In this document: piece by piece, positions 33,401 through 44,127 of the stretch
Layout: each line of letters starts with the position of its first letter
Position numbering within the stretch: the first letter of the stretch is position 1
Origin: Tetrapyrgos nigripes
Taxonomy: Eukaryota; Basidiomycota; Agaricomycetes; Agaricales; Campanellaceae
Assembly (NCBI GenBank): GCA_013368315.1
Contig: JAACJM010000001.1
Coordinates: forward strand, 1,426,001 to 1,490,000
DNA length: 64,000 bases
Reading direction: 5' to 3'
Program-made: the position numbers and the translations under genes
The notes under the pieces: generated by a model
The model's database searches: none
What the model was told of the DNA's origin: nothing
The model's input: only the letters and a program-made list of their open reading frames with translations

Positions 33401-35108
33401 AAAGTCACTGTTGAGAGAGAAATGGTTCAGTTCTGTCTCGAATGCATCGGCGTTGTAAGGAGTGACTATTTTTTCATATATAGCAATGTGGATAGGGTCG
33501 GTGGAAGGTGAGCAAGGTCGGGAAAGTATGAAGGAATAAAGGTTTGTGTAAGGGAGAGGTCTAGGGATAGAGGAAGCAGAAAGGAAAATGTCTGTGATCT
33601 CCATAGGCAATGTGCTTTTGGTCACGTCAAGGACAATAGTGGGAAGTGCTAGGCCTGGGGCAGCAAGTCCAGGAGAAAGCATGGTGGTCCAATTTTCCAC
33701 AGAAGGAACAGACGTGTTCCTTGTCACAACTCTTGCCTCTACCTCCCTAATTGCCCCACAAATTCCAACAGATGCAAACAAATTTTGAGGTTTTGGGGTT
33801 CTGGATCTCCTGCCCAATGAGCTTGCCCCATAGTGATGGTCTATCCTGAAGGTGGGTGGCAAGTTTGTGCCCCTCTTCCACACACGCAAGGCAAGAAGCA
33901 GGGCCCTTCCTGTCACTCTTGGGAAAGGGCTGAAAACACCCTTCAGTAGAGGAACCGCTGCTATTTCTATCTGTCCCATATGGGCAACTGGAACAAGAAC
34001 CTGAAGTGCCACGTCCAGATGTCAACGAAGTCCTGAATCTAGAATCCATGTGGAAATCCATACAACACTTTTGCATCTCATTTGTGTAGGTGGTCGTGTC
34101 AAATCTGAAACCCTGTGTATGCCGTTCCTCACACAATCTCTTCTTGAGTGGCTTCCAGTAGGTGTACAACTTGGCGTAGTCAGGATTTTTGAAAAAGGCA
34201 GAGTGGTAATAGATGAACTTGGAGTGTTTTCCATCAGCCTTGTCAGAGTCCCACTCCACTACAAACCTGATAAAGTTCTCAATGGCATCAAGGAATTCAA
34301 CATAAGAGTCGCATCCCTCGAAGTCAGAGTCCTTGATACCAAGAGCCTTAGCTATAGCTGCCATATCCCAGATCTTGAGCTTTTCAGGTTTGAGCTTGGT
34401 ATCATCATCTACATTGAGGTAGGTCTGTTTGAAGGGAATGCTGACAGCTGTGGAGTGTAGGATGGGCAGGTTCTTTTTCTTGAAGATACCGAGGGGAATG
34501 GGGTCAAAGTTTGTGGCAATGAATAACTCCTTCAGGAACTTGATGTCTGTGAACATGTCCATCTCCCTGGAAACCTCCTCGACGTCTTTTGCCACTGTCA
34601 GGTCCCTGCTCGGTACATTTTCCGTCTTCTCCTTCTTTTCCACTGTCCTCGTCTTCACTACCCAGGTAAACCAACGATCAGGCATGTTGTTCTTGACCTG
34701 ATTGAATAGCTCCAGGTTATCCTCGATGGTAACCAGATCTTCTTCATCAACGGACCAGAGTGACACTGTGTCCGACAGCACTTCTCCTTCCTCTAATGCA
34801 GCCCCCGCCTCTAACAAAACCCGTTTCATCCTGATGTCTTGATTCTTGTCATCAATGCATTTGTTGAGCTTTAGGTGTTGTTCTGTGGTAAGCTTTGCTA
34901 CTGCCAGCGATGGCAGCTGGCTTGTGCGTTTTCTGTTGTTCTGCAGGGAAACCAGGGGCCCTAAGTGAGGTATTACGCAGGATAGCGTGAGGACCAGATG
35001 TAGTCGACACGATGATTGATGGTTGGCGGGATGGAGAGTTGAGCAGAGGAACAAATCCTTTCTGTGAAAAAAAGGTAGCAGAAGAAGCAAATTCTGTCTG
35101 CTATACAC
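33401..35108 (-). pseudogene. gag-like region of the DIRS-like element
   Basis: A long frame runs from about 35108 to a TAG at 33747. It encodes a mostly alpha-helical protein without catalytic motifs, containing SLAVAKLTTEQHLKLNKC and KALGIKDSDFEG. Toward the end a Cys/His cluster (CLACVEEGH, then CSFCGKLDHHAF beyond the stop) suggests a zinc finger like those of retroelement gag proteins. A second frame takes over near 34000 and leads into the RT. No ATG fits the start, so the beginning is uncertain or mutated. The assignment as gag rests on position and the zinc cluster. Confidence 0.6.
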
Positions 35109-35426
35109 CGAAATATATTCAGGTGTAAAGAAGGATGTGGAAAGGGATATATTCAGAAGTGAGAAAGGTGCTCAAAAAACTTCTACAGACTTGTAGGGAG
35201 CGTTGTGGACTGTCAAGGAAAAGATGCAATGAGCAATGTGAGCGTTACAATTCATGTCAAGGTGACAGTCACAACGCTCCACTAGCTTATCCTAAGATAA
35301 GCTCTCATACCTCGGGCTTATCACGGACTTCGCTGAATACAGTGTTGAGGCTTCGCCTCAAAAAACAGTGCACAGCTGCACCCTCTCAGGTCATAGTCGA
35401 GCACGCGGCTAGGGCCGCAAAACAGT
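35109..35426. other. hairpin-rich 5' flank of DIRS-like element beside tRNA-Lys
   Basis: No gene is seen. Several inverted repeats follow one another: GAGCGTTGTG...CACAACGCTC (35198-35279, about 50-bp spacer), AGCTTATC/GATAAGCT with a 4-bp loop (about 35284-35303), TTGAGGC/GCCTCAA (about 35344-35360) and GCGGC/GCCGC (about 35406-35419). The AAAA at 35419-35422 is a T-run terminator for the minus-strand tRNA gene. Confidence 0.55.
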
Positions 35427-35520
35427 AGCCCACCGCGAGGGTCGAACTCGCAGCCTTCAGATTCTCTTCCGCCTAGCTTACGTAAAAGTCTGACGCTCTA
35501 TCCGATTGAGCTAGGCGGGC
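35427..35520 (-). tRNA. tRNA-Lys (anticodon UUU) with intron
   Basis: The 7-bp acceptor stem GCCCGCC/GGTGGGC pairs with one G-T. The D arm is GCTC...GAGC, and the anticodon stem is TCAGA/TCTGA around the loop CTTTTAA, giving anticodon TTT. The T arm is GCGAG-TTCGACC-CTCGC. An intron of about 20 bp interrupts after the base next to the anticodon, the canonical place. Internal A and B boxes are present. A TATAA motif precedes the gene, and TTTT follows within 10 bp. The transposon cluster starts just downstream of its 3' end. Confidence 0.92.
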
Positions 35521-35887
35521 TTATAAAGTACTGTTGAAAGAGAAAATAAGAGACAGAATTTTCATGCAATTTATATCATCGCTACCAAACATCCTTTTGA
35601 CCTAGTCAACGTGAAACTGCTCGCTGTCTTCATAGACATTTATTGTCCCCATAGACAAGGGAGACATGGTATATGTATGTTTGCTTACCCTATCCTAATA
35701 TTATGCTCTCGGAGAAGTAAAACTTTAAAGTGGATTCAGAAGGAGCAAAACTCACTGTTGTAACAGTGAAGGACCGTTTACTTATGTAATGTCAGTCGGA
35801 TTGTTCAGGGTAGACGTCCATGCAGGGAAAGTATTGGAACAAACCGGAAGATGTAGCCCATAGAGCCTTGGCTTCTTCTCAAACGGA
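35521..35887. other. spacer between tRNA-Lys and F-box gene
   Basis: About 370 bp with upstream sequences of both divergent genes. No further gene is seen. Confidence 0.5.
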
Positions 35888-37312
35888 ATGAGCTGCACAA
35901 TTCTCCAACCCCGACCGTACGCGCAGCTATCTGGAAAGTTGCTACTACTACCTCTTCTGCATTCCGGACGCACGTTTGACTTTCCATCCGAGTTGTGGGA
36001 GCGTGTCTTTGAACTCGGTGCCGAGGGTAAAGGAGGAAGACAATTTCTTCAAAGTTTGCTAGTTGTATCCAAGAGGTTCAAGGTAAGGTTCTGCGGAACG
36101 CACATCTGTCATTTGAATCGCTTAGACGCACCTTAGGATATCGCTCTTCCTCTCTTCCACTCGTCCGCTTGCATTACCACACTCTCATCCCTCCAATCTT
36201 TTTGGAAACACCTTCATGCAGCCGATCGCAAACATGATTCGATCAGAAGAATACCATATTCTGCTCCTGGCCGATGGGTTAAAGAACTCGATCTGCGAAA
36301 TATACCCTTCACTAGTCGCGGAGCTGCCCTCGAGTTCGATGAGATCCTCACAAACTTGTTTCCGGTCTTACCCTTTCTGTCTTCGCTCAGGATGAATCCG
36401 TCATTCGTGCTCAGTAGACGTGCAATCGCCGCTCTGGTAGATAATGCTGTCATGATGGGCGGCTCAACGCTGAGGAAGCTGGAAGGAATTTCCTATGTCC
36501 CTCAGAATCAGGCAGCCCAATGTCTTCTGGGTAACGTCCCACAATGTCAAGCAGAAGAGCCTCTGGTACAGCTACTCCGATATTGTCCCCTACTGGAACA
36601 ATTGGAAGTGATAGGTCGAGGGCATGATCCTACAGAGCTGGATTTTCTGAATTCCACTGAGGTCGACAGTCCTCACTCGCTTAATTATTCCTCAGTCGGT
36701 ATAACGTCACTGAATCTTCCAGCTCTGCAGACTCTCACTGTTCTCTCAAACATGCACTCGTCCATCCTCCTGCTTACTCTCCTGCTTACACCCCTGCCTT
36801 CTCTCAAGAAACTCACCATAACCCCCTACGACGACGTTCCATTTCCTCACTCCCTCAACACACAATTCATCCTCACCCACGGTTCAGGCCTAGCAACTCT
36901 CGCATTGCTTGCCCCCAACTTCAACGAATGGCCAAGGAGGATTCATAAGAGTCCTTCCATGAAAACGCTACTCGCTGCATGTCCGAGATTGAAGCATCTG
37001 GGACTGGAGAACCCTTTACCCGATATCGACATGCCGTCTTCTCCTGCTTCTTTTTCATCTCAGGTTCACCAGCTCGAGATACTCTCCCTCCCACGTCCTA
37101 ATGCGGCAGCATATACTATGCTCGTCGCTATCCTTCCTTGCCTTCCTAGCCTTCGTACTGTACGCGCTAGAGATGTACGTTGGTTGCGCAAAGGCATGGG
37201 GCTGCGCGCTTTGGAAACAGGTGTCCAAGGTGAGATGAGAGAGTGGAGGAGAAGGTTGGCGAGGAGAGGTGTGAGGGTTGTTGATGGGGAATGGAAGGAT
37301 GCAGAGGAGTGA
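35888..37312 (+). CDS. F-box/LRR-like protein
   Basis: The protein has 456 aa in two exons (35888-36082, 36137-37312). An F-box-like start reads FDFPSELWERVFELG, followed by LLVVSKRFKDIALPLFH. The rest consists of repeated Leu-rich segments such as LPALQTLTVLSN, LPSLKKLTITPYD and CPRLKHLGLENP, the layout of Agaricomycete F-box/leucine-rich proteins that act as substrate adaptors of SCF ubiquitin ligases. The substrate is unknown. The start ATG is the first in frame; an additional upstream exon cannot be excluded. It is convergent with the next gene. Confidence 0.82.
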
Positions 37313-37915
37313 GGTATTGCGGATTGATAGGACAGATCGTTCGAGATTCTCAATATATATCATCCATGTACAACATTATTTATTCTATCATCTCCTCGTT
37401 TTTTGTACTTCTACAAATGCTGCATGTATGTAAATTTATGCTGGTACAGCACTGTATACATAAGGGCCACCTTCTACTCGTACATGGACCTGAGAACCCA
37501 ATGCAACCATGTAATGTGACTCCCCATGCAACCAGCCGACACACATGCACCAAGTGCGCAAATACACACCAAAAACGCAAACTTATCCGTCGAGCGGATA
37601 TAATAGTATTTTGGGCATGTATACAGGACTTAGGCGCATGTGTGTCAGAAAGAGCTGGTTGCGCAGGGAGTCACCCAGCCTTACTTGGACGCAAATGGAA
37701 ACACTGAGATACAGACGAGACAGTGGCTCACAGCAAGCCTTTTTCATCCCCTTTTCAGTCAACACCTGCGATACGATAAACAGACTCTCAAGTGACCAGT
37801 CTAGAACACTGCATGGCCTCAAGTAAAGGCTGAATATGAAGACATACATCGAATTCCAAATCTGACTCGTCTTGGTCAGATACAAGGACTGGTCATTCCA
37901 GAGTGAAGCACCGTA
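37313..37915. other. convergent 3' ends, no gene seen
   Basis: This 600-bp stretch lies between the 3' ends of the F-box gene and the unrecognised minus-strand gene. It has scattered short frames on both strands with no coding character. Confidence 0.5.
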
Positions 37916-39446
37916 TCATGTTAGACTGTGGCGGGAATTTAAAAAAAACCAGTGTGATGGAAAGGATGAGATAGGATGATGTTGTTGGACGGATCTGAGG
38001 CTGGTGACGGAATCGATGTCTTTTCCTCTTCTTCCTTTTTGGCCAACGTTCTAGAGCCTGGTGAATAGTATTAGACTAAGACCTGCTAATGGTCTGAAGT
38101 TTCTTTCACTTACAGATAGGAATAACTTTCGATATATTCGGTCCCTGTCGTTCTTGCATTTGCTCAGTATCTCTTCATTACGATTGAGACGCCTGAGACG
38201 TATGAAAGATGATTGAGCGATTAATGTTTTCAGCTGGGGTATGTAAATGCGTAAGCTACAAATGGAAGAAGCAAAAAATGCCATTTCAAACACTCTGTAG
38301 CAATACTTTCAGCAATTAGGTCACTCACCTCTGAATGTCATTTGGGAGGTCAGGCTGAGAAGGGGCATTGTCAAGGATTTCGCCAATCTCTTCAAGTAGA
38401 TCAAGAGCGTCCAACTTGGAATTCTTTGCTCGCTACGGGTAAATAGACACATAAATTAATCGGAATATGCCACGGGAATTTCACACACCTTGCTAACGTC
38501 CCAACAAGCTACAATACCAGCAGAAGCACTCTTTAATGGAGGAAGAGGGTCTGATGATTGGGCAACCACTTGTAGGAATGTGTATGTACCATCCAGCATG
38601 CCTGACCATGGTCGTAGCGTCTGCTTGATCCGAGAGCAAGGACTCTGAACAGATTGGCTGCCCTTGCCTACAACGTCGGAGTGTAGTGCATACAGCTGCC
38701 TCCTGAGGTCTTTCAGCTCTACGGATGACAGGATCTCAGATCTCGACAGAGATAATGAGTCTCCGATATCATTGAACAATCTGAAAAAGATGGGTGTCAG
38801 CATACTCATAAGCACCTCAAGGTTCTGTGGGCGTCGCACTTTGTGAGTTGTGAGAGCAGCGCAGCCATTTCAGGAGGAATTTGAGTGGGATCAGGTATAA
38901 TTTCCGAAAAGGTTTTCGCTACCGCTTCGATTATTTGACACGAATATTCCGCCAATTTCTCATTTTCTTTGGTGTATGGCAGGTGCTATTTTTGACAGAC
39001 ACAATGGTCAGGGATCAGCCAGCACGCTATGGTATGGGCCATCCCGGCTTACATCCACAGTGAAACGCAGAGAGACGACACTTGTGACCAGATCTTTCAG
39101 GATAGGATATGGCTCCGAAGATTGAACCAGGGATTTGAGCGAGTCAGGCGGTTCAGAACGCAATGAAGGTTTAAATTCGACTTTGTGTCCACGAACGCCG
39201 AGTGACTTGGGGATGGGGATCTAAAGTTGAATTTGTGTCAGCACGCTCCTGAAAAGGAAGGAAGGACTCACAGAGGGTATCCTTGACGTGATTGGCTTCA
39301 AAAGCTGCAGTGGATAACCATAATTCAATTAGCAGGACACCATGAAGGCTGCCTAAAAAACCTACCCGAGTCATCTTCTTGCGAGCTCCACGACCCGTCA
39401 GGGAGGGTTTCCAACCTCCACCCTTGAGTGGGGGAGACGAAGACAT
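37916..39446 (-). CDS. unrecognised protein with duplicated helical segment
   Basis: Eight exons (39446-39366, 39304-39272, 39220-39053, 38985-38816, 38780-38489, 38432-38329, 38294-38114, 38050-37916) give about 387 aa. I do not recognise a named domain. Two mainly helical segments look alike: one starts SSEPYPILKDLV and the other SSDPLPPLKSAS. Each is followed by a Leu/Glu/Ile-rich helix and a Pro-rich turn. The introns inside the two segments fall at matching places. This style resembles N-terminal helical domains of Agaricomycete NLR-like proteins, but no NACHT or kinase part is present. The last exon could instead begin at 38057 in another frame, so the C-terminus is uncertain. Confidence 0.6.
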
Positions 39447-39804
39447 GGGTAAGAAGAGGGCGTTTAGTAAAGGATAAGCTGTATCACTGCTCTCTAAATA
39501 CATACGAGATGTCACATCTCGATTATATTTGCCGTAATGCTGTATGCGCATGTTCTTTCATATCTGCTCACATTGTTCTTCTTCGAAGGGATTGCACCGC
39601 CAGTACACACGAATGATCGTTCTTAAGCGCTGAACTGTTATGCAGAATAGCAGACAGGATGACACATGAGCAGGCTAAACCAGTACACTCAATTGACTAG
39701 GACCAGTACACAGAACAATCTTCGAAGCTTCTAGTCAGCTACAAGCTATAATGGCACGAGCAGTAGACCGATCACTCACAGCTATATGTAACAATACCTG
39801 TGTA
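39447..39804. other. spacer with promoter of the preceding minus-strand gene
   Basis: A 358-bp gap holding the upstream region of the unrecognised gene and the WBP11 3' flank. Nothing else was recognised. Confidence 0.45.
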
Positions 39805-41621
39805 CTAGAGTATATCACCGATCTCCTCAACAAACTTTTCATAATCGTCTTTCTTCTTTTCCTTCTCCTTGCCTTTAGAAGAAGAATCATCCACTTTCGC
39901 CTTCTTGTTCCCAGCACCAGTGGTCGAAGCAGGTGATGCAAAGGGAAACTGACCCCTCAATGTTCCCAACAGATCTGGTTTCTTCATTTTAGCTTCCCCA
40001 ATTCCTTCGCTAAATCCACTTCCACTGACATCTACACCACCCTCAGCATCCATACCATCCGCAGAAGAAACAGATGGCGCAGCGTTGATTGATCCTGCGC
40101 CAGTCCCTGAACCAGCACCACCAGCACCTCTTTTTCTCTTGGCCAACTTCGAAGGAACAAACGCTGTTGCTTCTTTTTTGAAATCTCGAAGTTGGGGTTC
40201 AGCAGATATCGTCGCTGCTGCTACTGCTGCTGCTGATGCTTGAGAAGGGCCTGGGCCTGAGTGAGCAGTGGATGCCCCAGTAAAAGCAGGCTTTGGAGGC
40301 AACGAAGGATGCCCTTGAGCCCTCGAAGCTTGATGTGCTTGGTAAGTCTGGTGTGGTATGGAACTGAGAGGATCTTGAATCGATCCTGTGGACTGATTTC
40401 GAGAATTTGGGTTGGAATTTCGAGAACGAGGGTAGAATCCTGGAGGTGGTGGAGGTAGACCTGTATTTAATGGGTTCATAGGGAATGGAGTGTTTGGAGG
40501 GAACGGAGGGAATGAGGGGAAGCCTAGTGGAGGTGGGCCAGGTGGTAGAGGGAAACCTGCAGGAGGTGGAGGTGGTGGAGGGATGCCTGTCATCGGAAAA
40601 CCTGGATGCGGTGGTGGAGGTATAGCAGACATAAAAGTGGAGATTGGAGGTGGACCGGGAGGAAGAGGTGGCGGGCCTGGAGGGAGAGGAGGATTTGATT
40701 CGTCTTCTATGTCGCCTTGTGGTTCAGTTGAAGAATCTTCGGTGTCTGGAGGTGGTCCATCTGGCATAGGTATGTCCTCGTCACTGTCGACTTCTTCTTC
40801 AGCGCCTGGAGGAGGACCCTCAGGCATGACGATGTCATCGTCAGAGTCTTTTGCAAAGGTTAGAACGAGAGAAGGATAAGACTTTTGGCATGCGTACCTT
40901 CGTCCGAATCTTCTGCCTCAGAGTCCACTTCTCCGGGTAAGAGAGCTGGAGAACCACGTCAGACTCTCAGTACAGCTCCCAGTCAGAACACTCACGTCTC
41001 TCCATATAAGGCATGCCTGGTGGTGCAACACCATAAGGATTCATGATGAGGTCGTAGTAAATACTCCTTTCAGGATGCTTAGGCAGCCCATTCTTCAGGA
41101 AGAGGTTTCTCTTCTTCTTTGTTATCCTTTCGCGCTCTTCCTTTTCCCTTTCCTCAGCATCCTTGTCTTTATCGGAACGACGGGCACGGTAGACGAGTTT
41201 GCGCTGTTCAGGATGTTCTTTGACGTACTCTTCCTTCTTCTTGTTGATATTCTCTAGTTCCAACTGAAGAGAAGAAAGCCGACCTTTGTCGGCGGAAGTT
41301 GGGTTGGGTAGAGCAGAGAGTTTGTCTATTTCGTCCTGGATATCTGGAGAAGATGAGCTTTCGATGCAGCATGATTAGACGATGGTCTTACCGCTTGTAT
41401 CCTTTTTGACTAGAGCAAAATCCTTCGCTTTCGAACGTTCTGCCTTGTTCTACTGTTTTGCGGTAGTAAGTACAAGGTAATAGAACACGCTTTAATACAC
41501 GCCTTTTTCAGTTCCTTTTTGCGCTGGGCCTTGCCTGGAGTGCTGTAAGCATAATAAGGAGCAAAAGAGGGATATACATACGAAATGCATCGGCCGGATT
41601 GAGGTTTTTGCCTTTTGCCAT
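39805..41621 (-). CDS. WBP11: WW-domain-binding protein 11 homologue (pre-mRNA splicing)
   Basis: WBP11 is a nuclear, proline-rich splicing-associated protein that binds WW-domain partners and PP1 phosphatase. Six exons (41621-41582, 41534-41503, 41449-41392, 41343-40996, 40945-40898, 40847-39805) give 522 aa. The N-terminal Wbp11 domain starts MAKGKNLNPADAFRKAQRKK and continues with a charged coiled-coil segment and NPYGVAPPGMPYMERR. Acidic and repeated PEGPPPG/PDGPPP motifs come next, then a long Pro-rich region with many PPPPP runs that should bind WW domains. A C-terminal KKPDLLGTLRGQFPFASP segment follows. The second intron begins with GC, not GT. The gene is head to head with RNF10. Confidence 0.93.
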
Positions 41622-41668
41622 GGAGGAGGGAGGTGAGTCAGCAAGCGACTGGTTCACGGAGTGCCTTC
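41622..41668. promoter_or_regulatory. 47-bp bidirectional start region WBP11/RNF10
   Basis: Only 47 bp separate the two divergent start codons, so the 5' UTRs must overlap or be very short, and promoter elements must lie within transcribed sequence. Confidence 0.6.
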
Positions 41669-44127
41669 ATGAAGCGAAGGACGGGTTCCAACGACGCCCT
41701 CAACCTCAACAGCCTTTTGAACTTCTCTCTGCCTCCTCGTCAGAGTCATGGTCATGGTCCAGTCATATCCAGGAGAAGTTACCGCAGGACGGGTACGCAG
41801 GGAGGTGTATGGAATAAGGAGCGTAAGTACTCCGCTATTGCTATTTCTACTTGCAGAACCTACGGGATACCTCCAGGCTTCGTGAATGCCCAGTATCGCT
41901 TTATTATGAACCCATCGGGCGACTATACCGTCCATTTTGCTGATCCTGATATGTGAGTAGCGCCTCTTTTACTTATTCTTATCCTCACTCTATCTCCAGC
42001 TTCTTCCAATGGCACGATATCCTTCAAGTCATAATTCCTCGCACCGAGGGTACGGGTCATACTACTTGTCCTATATGTCTTTCTCCTCCTACTGCACCGA
42101 GAATGACCAAATGCGGTCATGTATGTCCATTCTAGTAGTTATATCATCCATTACTTACCTATACTCAGGTATTCTGCTACCCCTGTATCCTACACTACCT
42201 CCACACTTCAGAGAACAAATGGGCAAGGTGTCCCATCTGTTTCGACTCTGTCAACGAAAGGCAGCTGAAGAACGTCAAATGGTTTGATGGACCTCAATCG
42301 TCATCGTCACCGTCATCTTCCTCAACCTCTCAGAGTCCATCTGTATCTTCCCCGGCTCCCGGTACTCTTCTTCCTATGCGTCTCATCCAGCGCCCAGCAG
42401 GAACAACACTCGCTTTACCTCGTTCCTCGACCTACCCATCTACCCTCTTTCCAACTTCTATCCCATCTACATCAGCGTCGACAGGAATCATCGCGCCACC
42501 CTTCTACTTTCTTCCTGACGTGTATACATTTGCTCGCTTCATGCTCGCTACGCCGTCTCAGTTCATCTCCGACTTGTCCGACGAGTTGGCTGATTTGGAG
42601 GTAGAAAAGAGGGTTTTGGCCGGTATGAGGGATGAAGCGGGTATAGCGTTTGTTGATGGAGCTGTGAGGAGGATTCTGGGAATGATTGGCCGCGTGAAGG
42701 GTGAACAGATCGGGGTTAGTCTATCTGGCGAAGCAGGCAACTGGGATTTAGTACAGGAGAGGATCGAGAGAGTGAAGAAAGAGTTGGCAATTGTGGAGGA
42801 TAGAGCGGAGAAGGAGAAGGAATGGGCTGATAGAATCAAACGGGCAGAAGAAGAAAAAGAGAGGGAGAGGGTTGACGAAGTTGATCCCAAAGGAGCAGAA
42901 CAAGGAGAGCAAGAAGTCCCTGAAGAATTTTTAGCCATAAAATCTGGTGGTGCCTTCACTAATGGTTCATTAACACTCTCGAACGCCCCTTCGCCTTCCA
43001 AATCCACGCGAAATTCCGATTCAATCCCCAGGCACCCTTCAAATCCACATTCCAGCTCGGCAGCTCCTCAGACCTATTACTACTACCAAGCCGCCTCTGG
43101 ACTTCCTATATATCTTCATCCTCTGGACATCAAGATCCTGCTCACTCAATTCGGAAACCCTGTCTCTCACCCCGGACATCCTTCTCAGGATAGTCCTGAT
43201 TCACGATCATCTGAACAGTCTAAACCAAATGGTTCCAAGCGAAATCCCAAACCCAAACCCAATACTGGCCGTGGTCGCTCTCATCACAATAATTACTATT
43301 CTTCCTCATCAGGAGGAGGACCTGCGGCAACAGGAGATTACTCAGCCCTTCCTGATACCATTCTCGTCAAAGTGGACGCTTTCTCCGAAGGTACCATCGA
43401 TGAAGACCTGAGAAAACGGTGTAAATATCTTGCCCATTTACCAGAAGGGGCGGATGTCTGTTTCGTTGAGGTTGATTGGGAGTTGCAGTCTAGCTCAACA
43501 TCAAGATCTATACCAGAGTCAGAGTCAGAGTCACTGACTACAATACTACCTGCGACATTGCAGCCCTTCTCTCATGCCCTGTCCACGCGTAGATCACGAA
43601 GAAGGGAAAAGGGAAGGAAAGACGAGAGAGCAAGGGTTAAAGCAGAGGAGAAGGAATGGGAGAGAGAATGGGAGAGGACGAGGCTGAATGGTTTGGGTGT
43701 CGCAAGAGGTACATCATTGCCGAATGGGCATCTACAGTCTCGTGTTGAAGAATTTGCAGATGGGATGGGAGAAGTTAATGTTGAGGTTGAGCAGTCGCAA
43801 TCAGAACCACAGTCACACTCTACGCCAGTATCAGCACAATCTCCGCCAGCCTCTGGAGTGTGGGGCTCCAGAAGCTTTGCTTCAGCTGCCCAATCTCCCG
43901 CTAGCGCCACTCCTAGTAGAAGAGCCCAAACTCGACAGACTGAGCGAGAGAGGGAAGATGAGTGGGAGATGGATATTGCGTGGCATGAGTTGGAGCAGAA
44001 TCTGCATAATGGTAGAGGAGGGAGTGTCAAGACTGGTGGGAAGAAGGGAAAGGGAGGTGGAGGGAGGAATAAGAATACGATGGTTGTGCTTGGTGGTGGT
44101 GGGCCTGGCGGTGGCAGGAGGAGGTGA
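41669..44127 (+). CDS. RNF10: RNF10/Mag2-type RING E3 ubiquitin ligase
   Basis: RNF10 and yeast Mag2 ubiquitylate 40S ribosomal proteins during ribosome quality control. Four exons (41669-41822, 41877-41952, 42000-42120, 42169-44127) give 769 aa. The RING finger has CPICLSPPTAPRMTKCGHVFC followed by YPC and CPIC in the right spacing for C3HC4, split by an intron after CGH. Upstream, the family block DYTVHFADPDIFFQW is present. Downstream lies the diagnostic YYYYQAASGLPIYLHPLD and KILLTQFG region. Long charged and Ser-rich stretches fill the C-terminal half, which ends in a GGGGPGGGRRR tail. The start ATG is the first in frame. The first intron acceptor at 41876 restores the conserved WNKERFVNAQYRF block. 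Confidence 0.93.

Larger units (their letters stand above)
15398..35108 (-). mobile_element. DIRS/Ngaro-like tyrosine-recombinase retrotransposon, nested and decayed
   Basis: Read on the minus strand, the order is gag-like region (35108 to about 33400), reverse transcriptase and RNase H (about 33400-31305), then tyrosine recombinase (24001-22778 joined to 15780-15398). This order without an integrase is that of DIRS/Ngaro-class retroelements. Two LTR retrotransposons inserted later, at 15781-22777 and 24315-31251. Without them the element is about 6.5 kb, normal for the class. At least six in-frame TGA stops show it is dead. The terminal repeats were not resolved: the flanks at 14930-15397 and 35109-35426 are rich in hairpins and share a 12-bp inverted match (GGATAAGCTAGT on the left, ACTAGCTTATCC on the right). 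Confidence 0.8.

Noticed and set aside
41615..41668. Upstream extension of RNF10 to 41615
   Set aside because: That frame starts with TTG, not ATG, and would overlap the WBP11 start codon.
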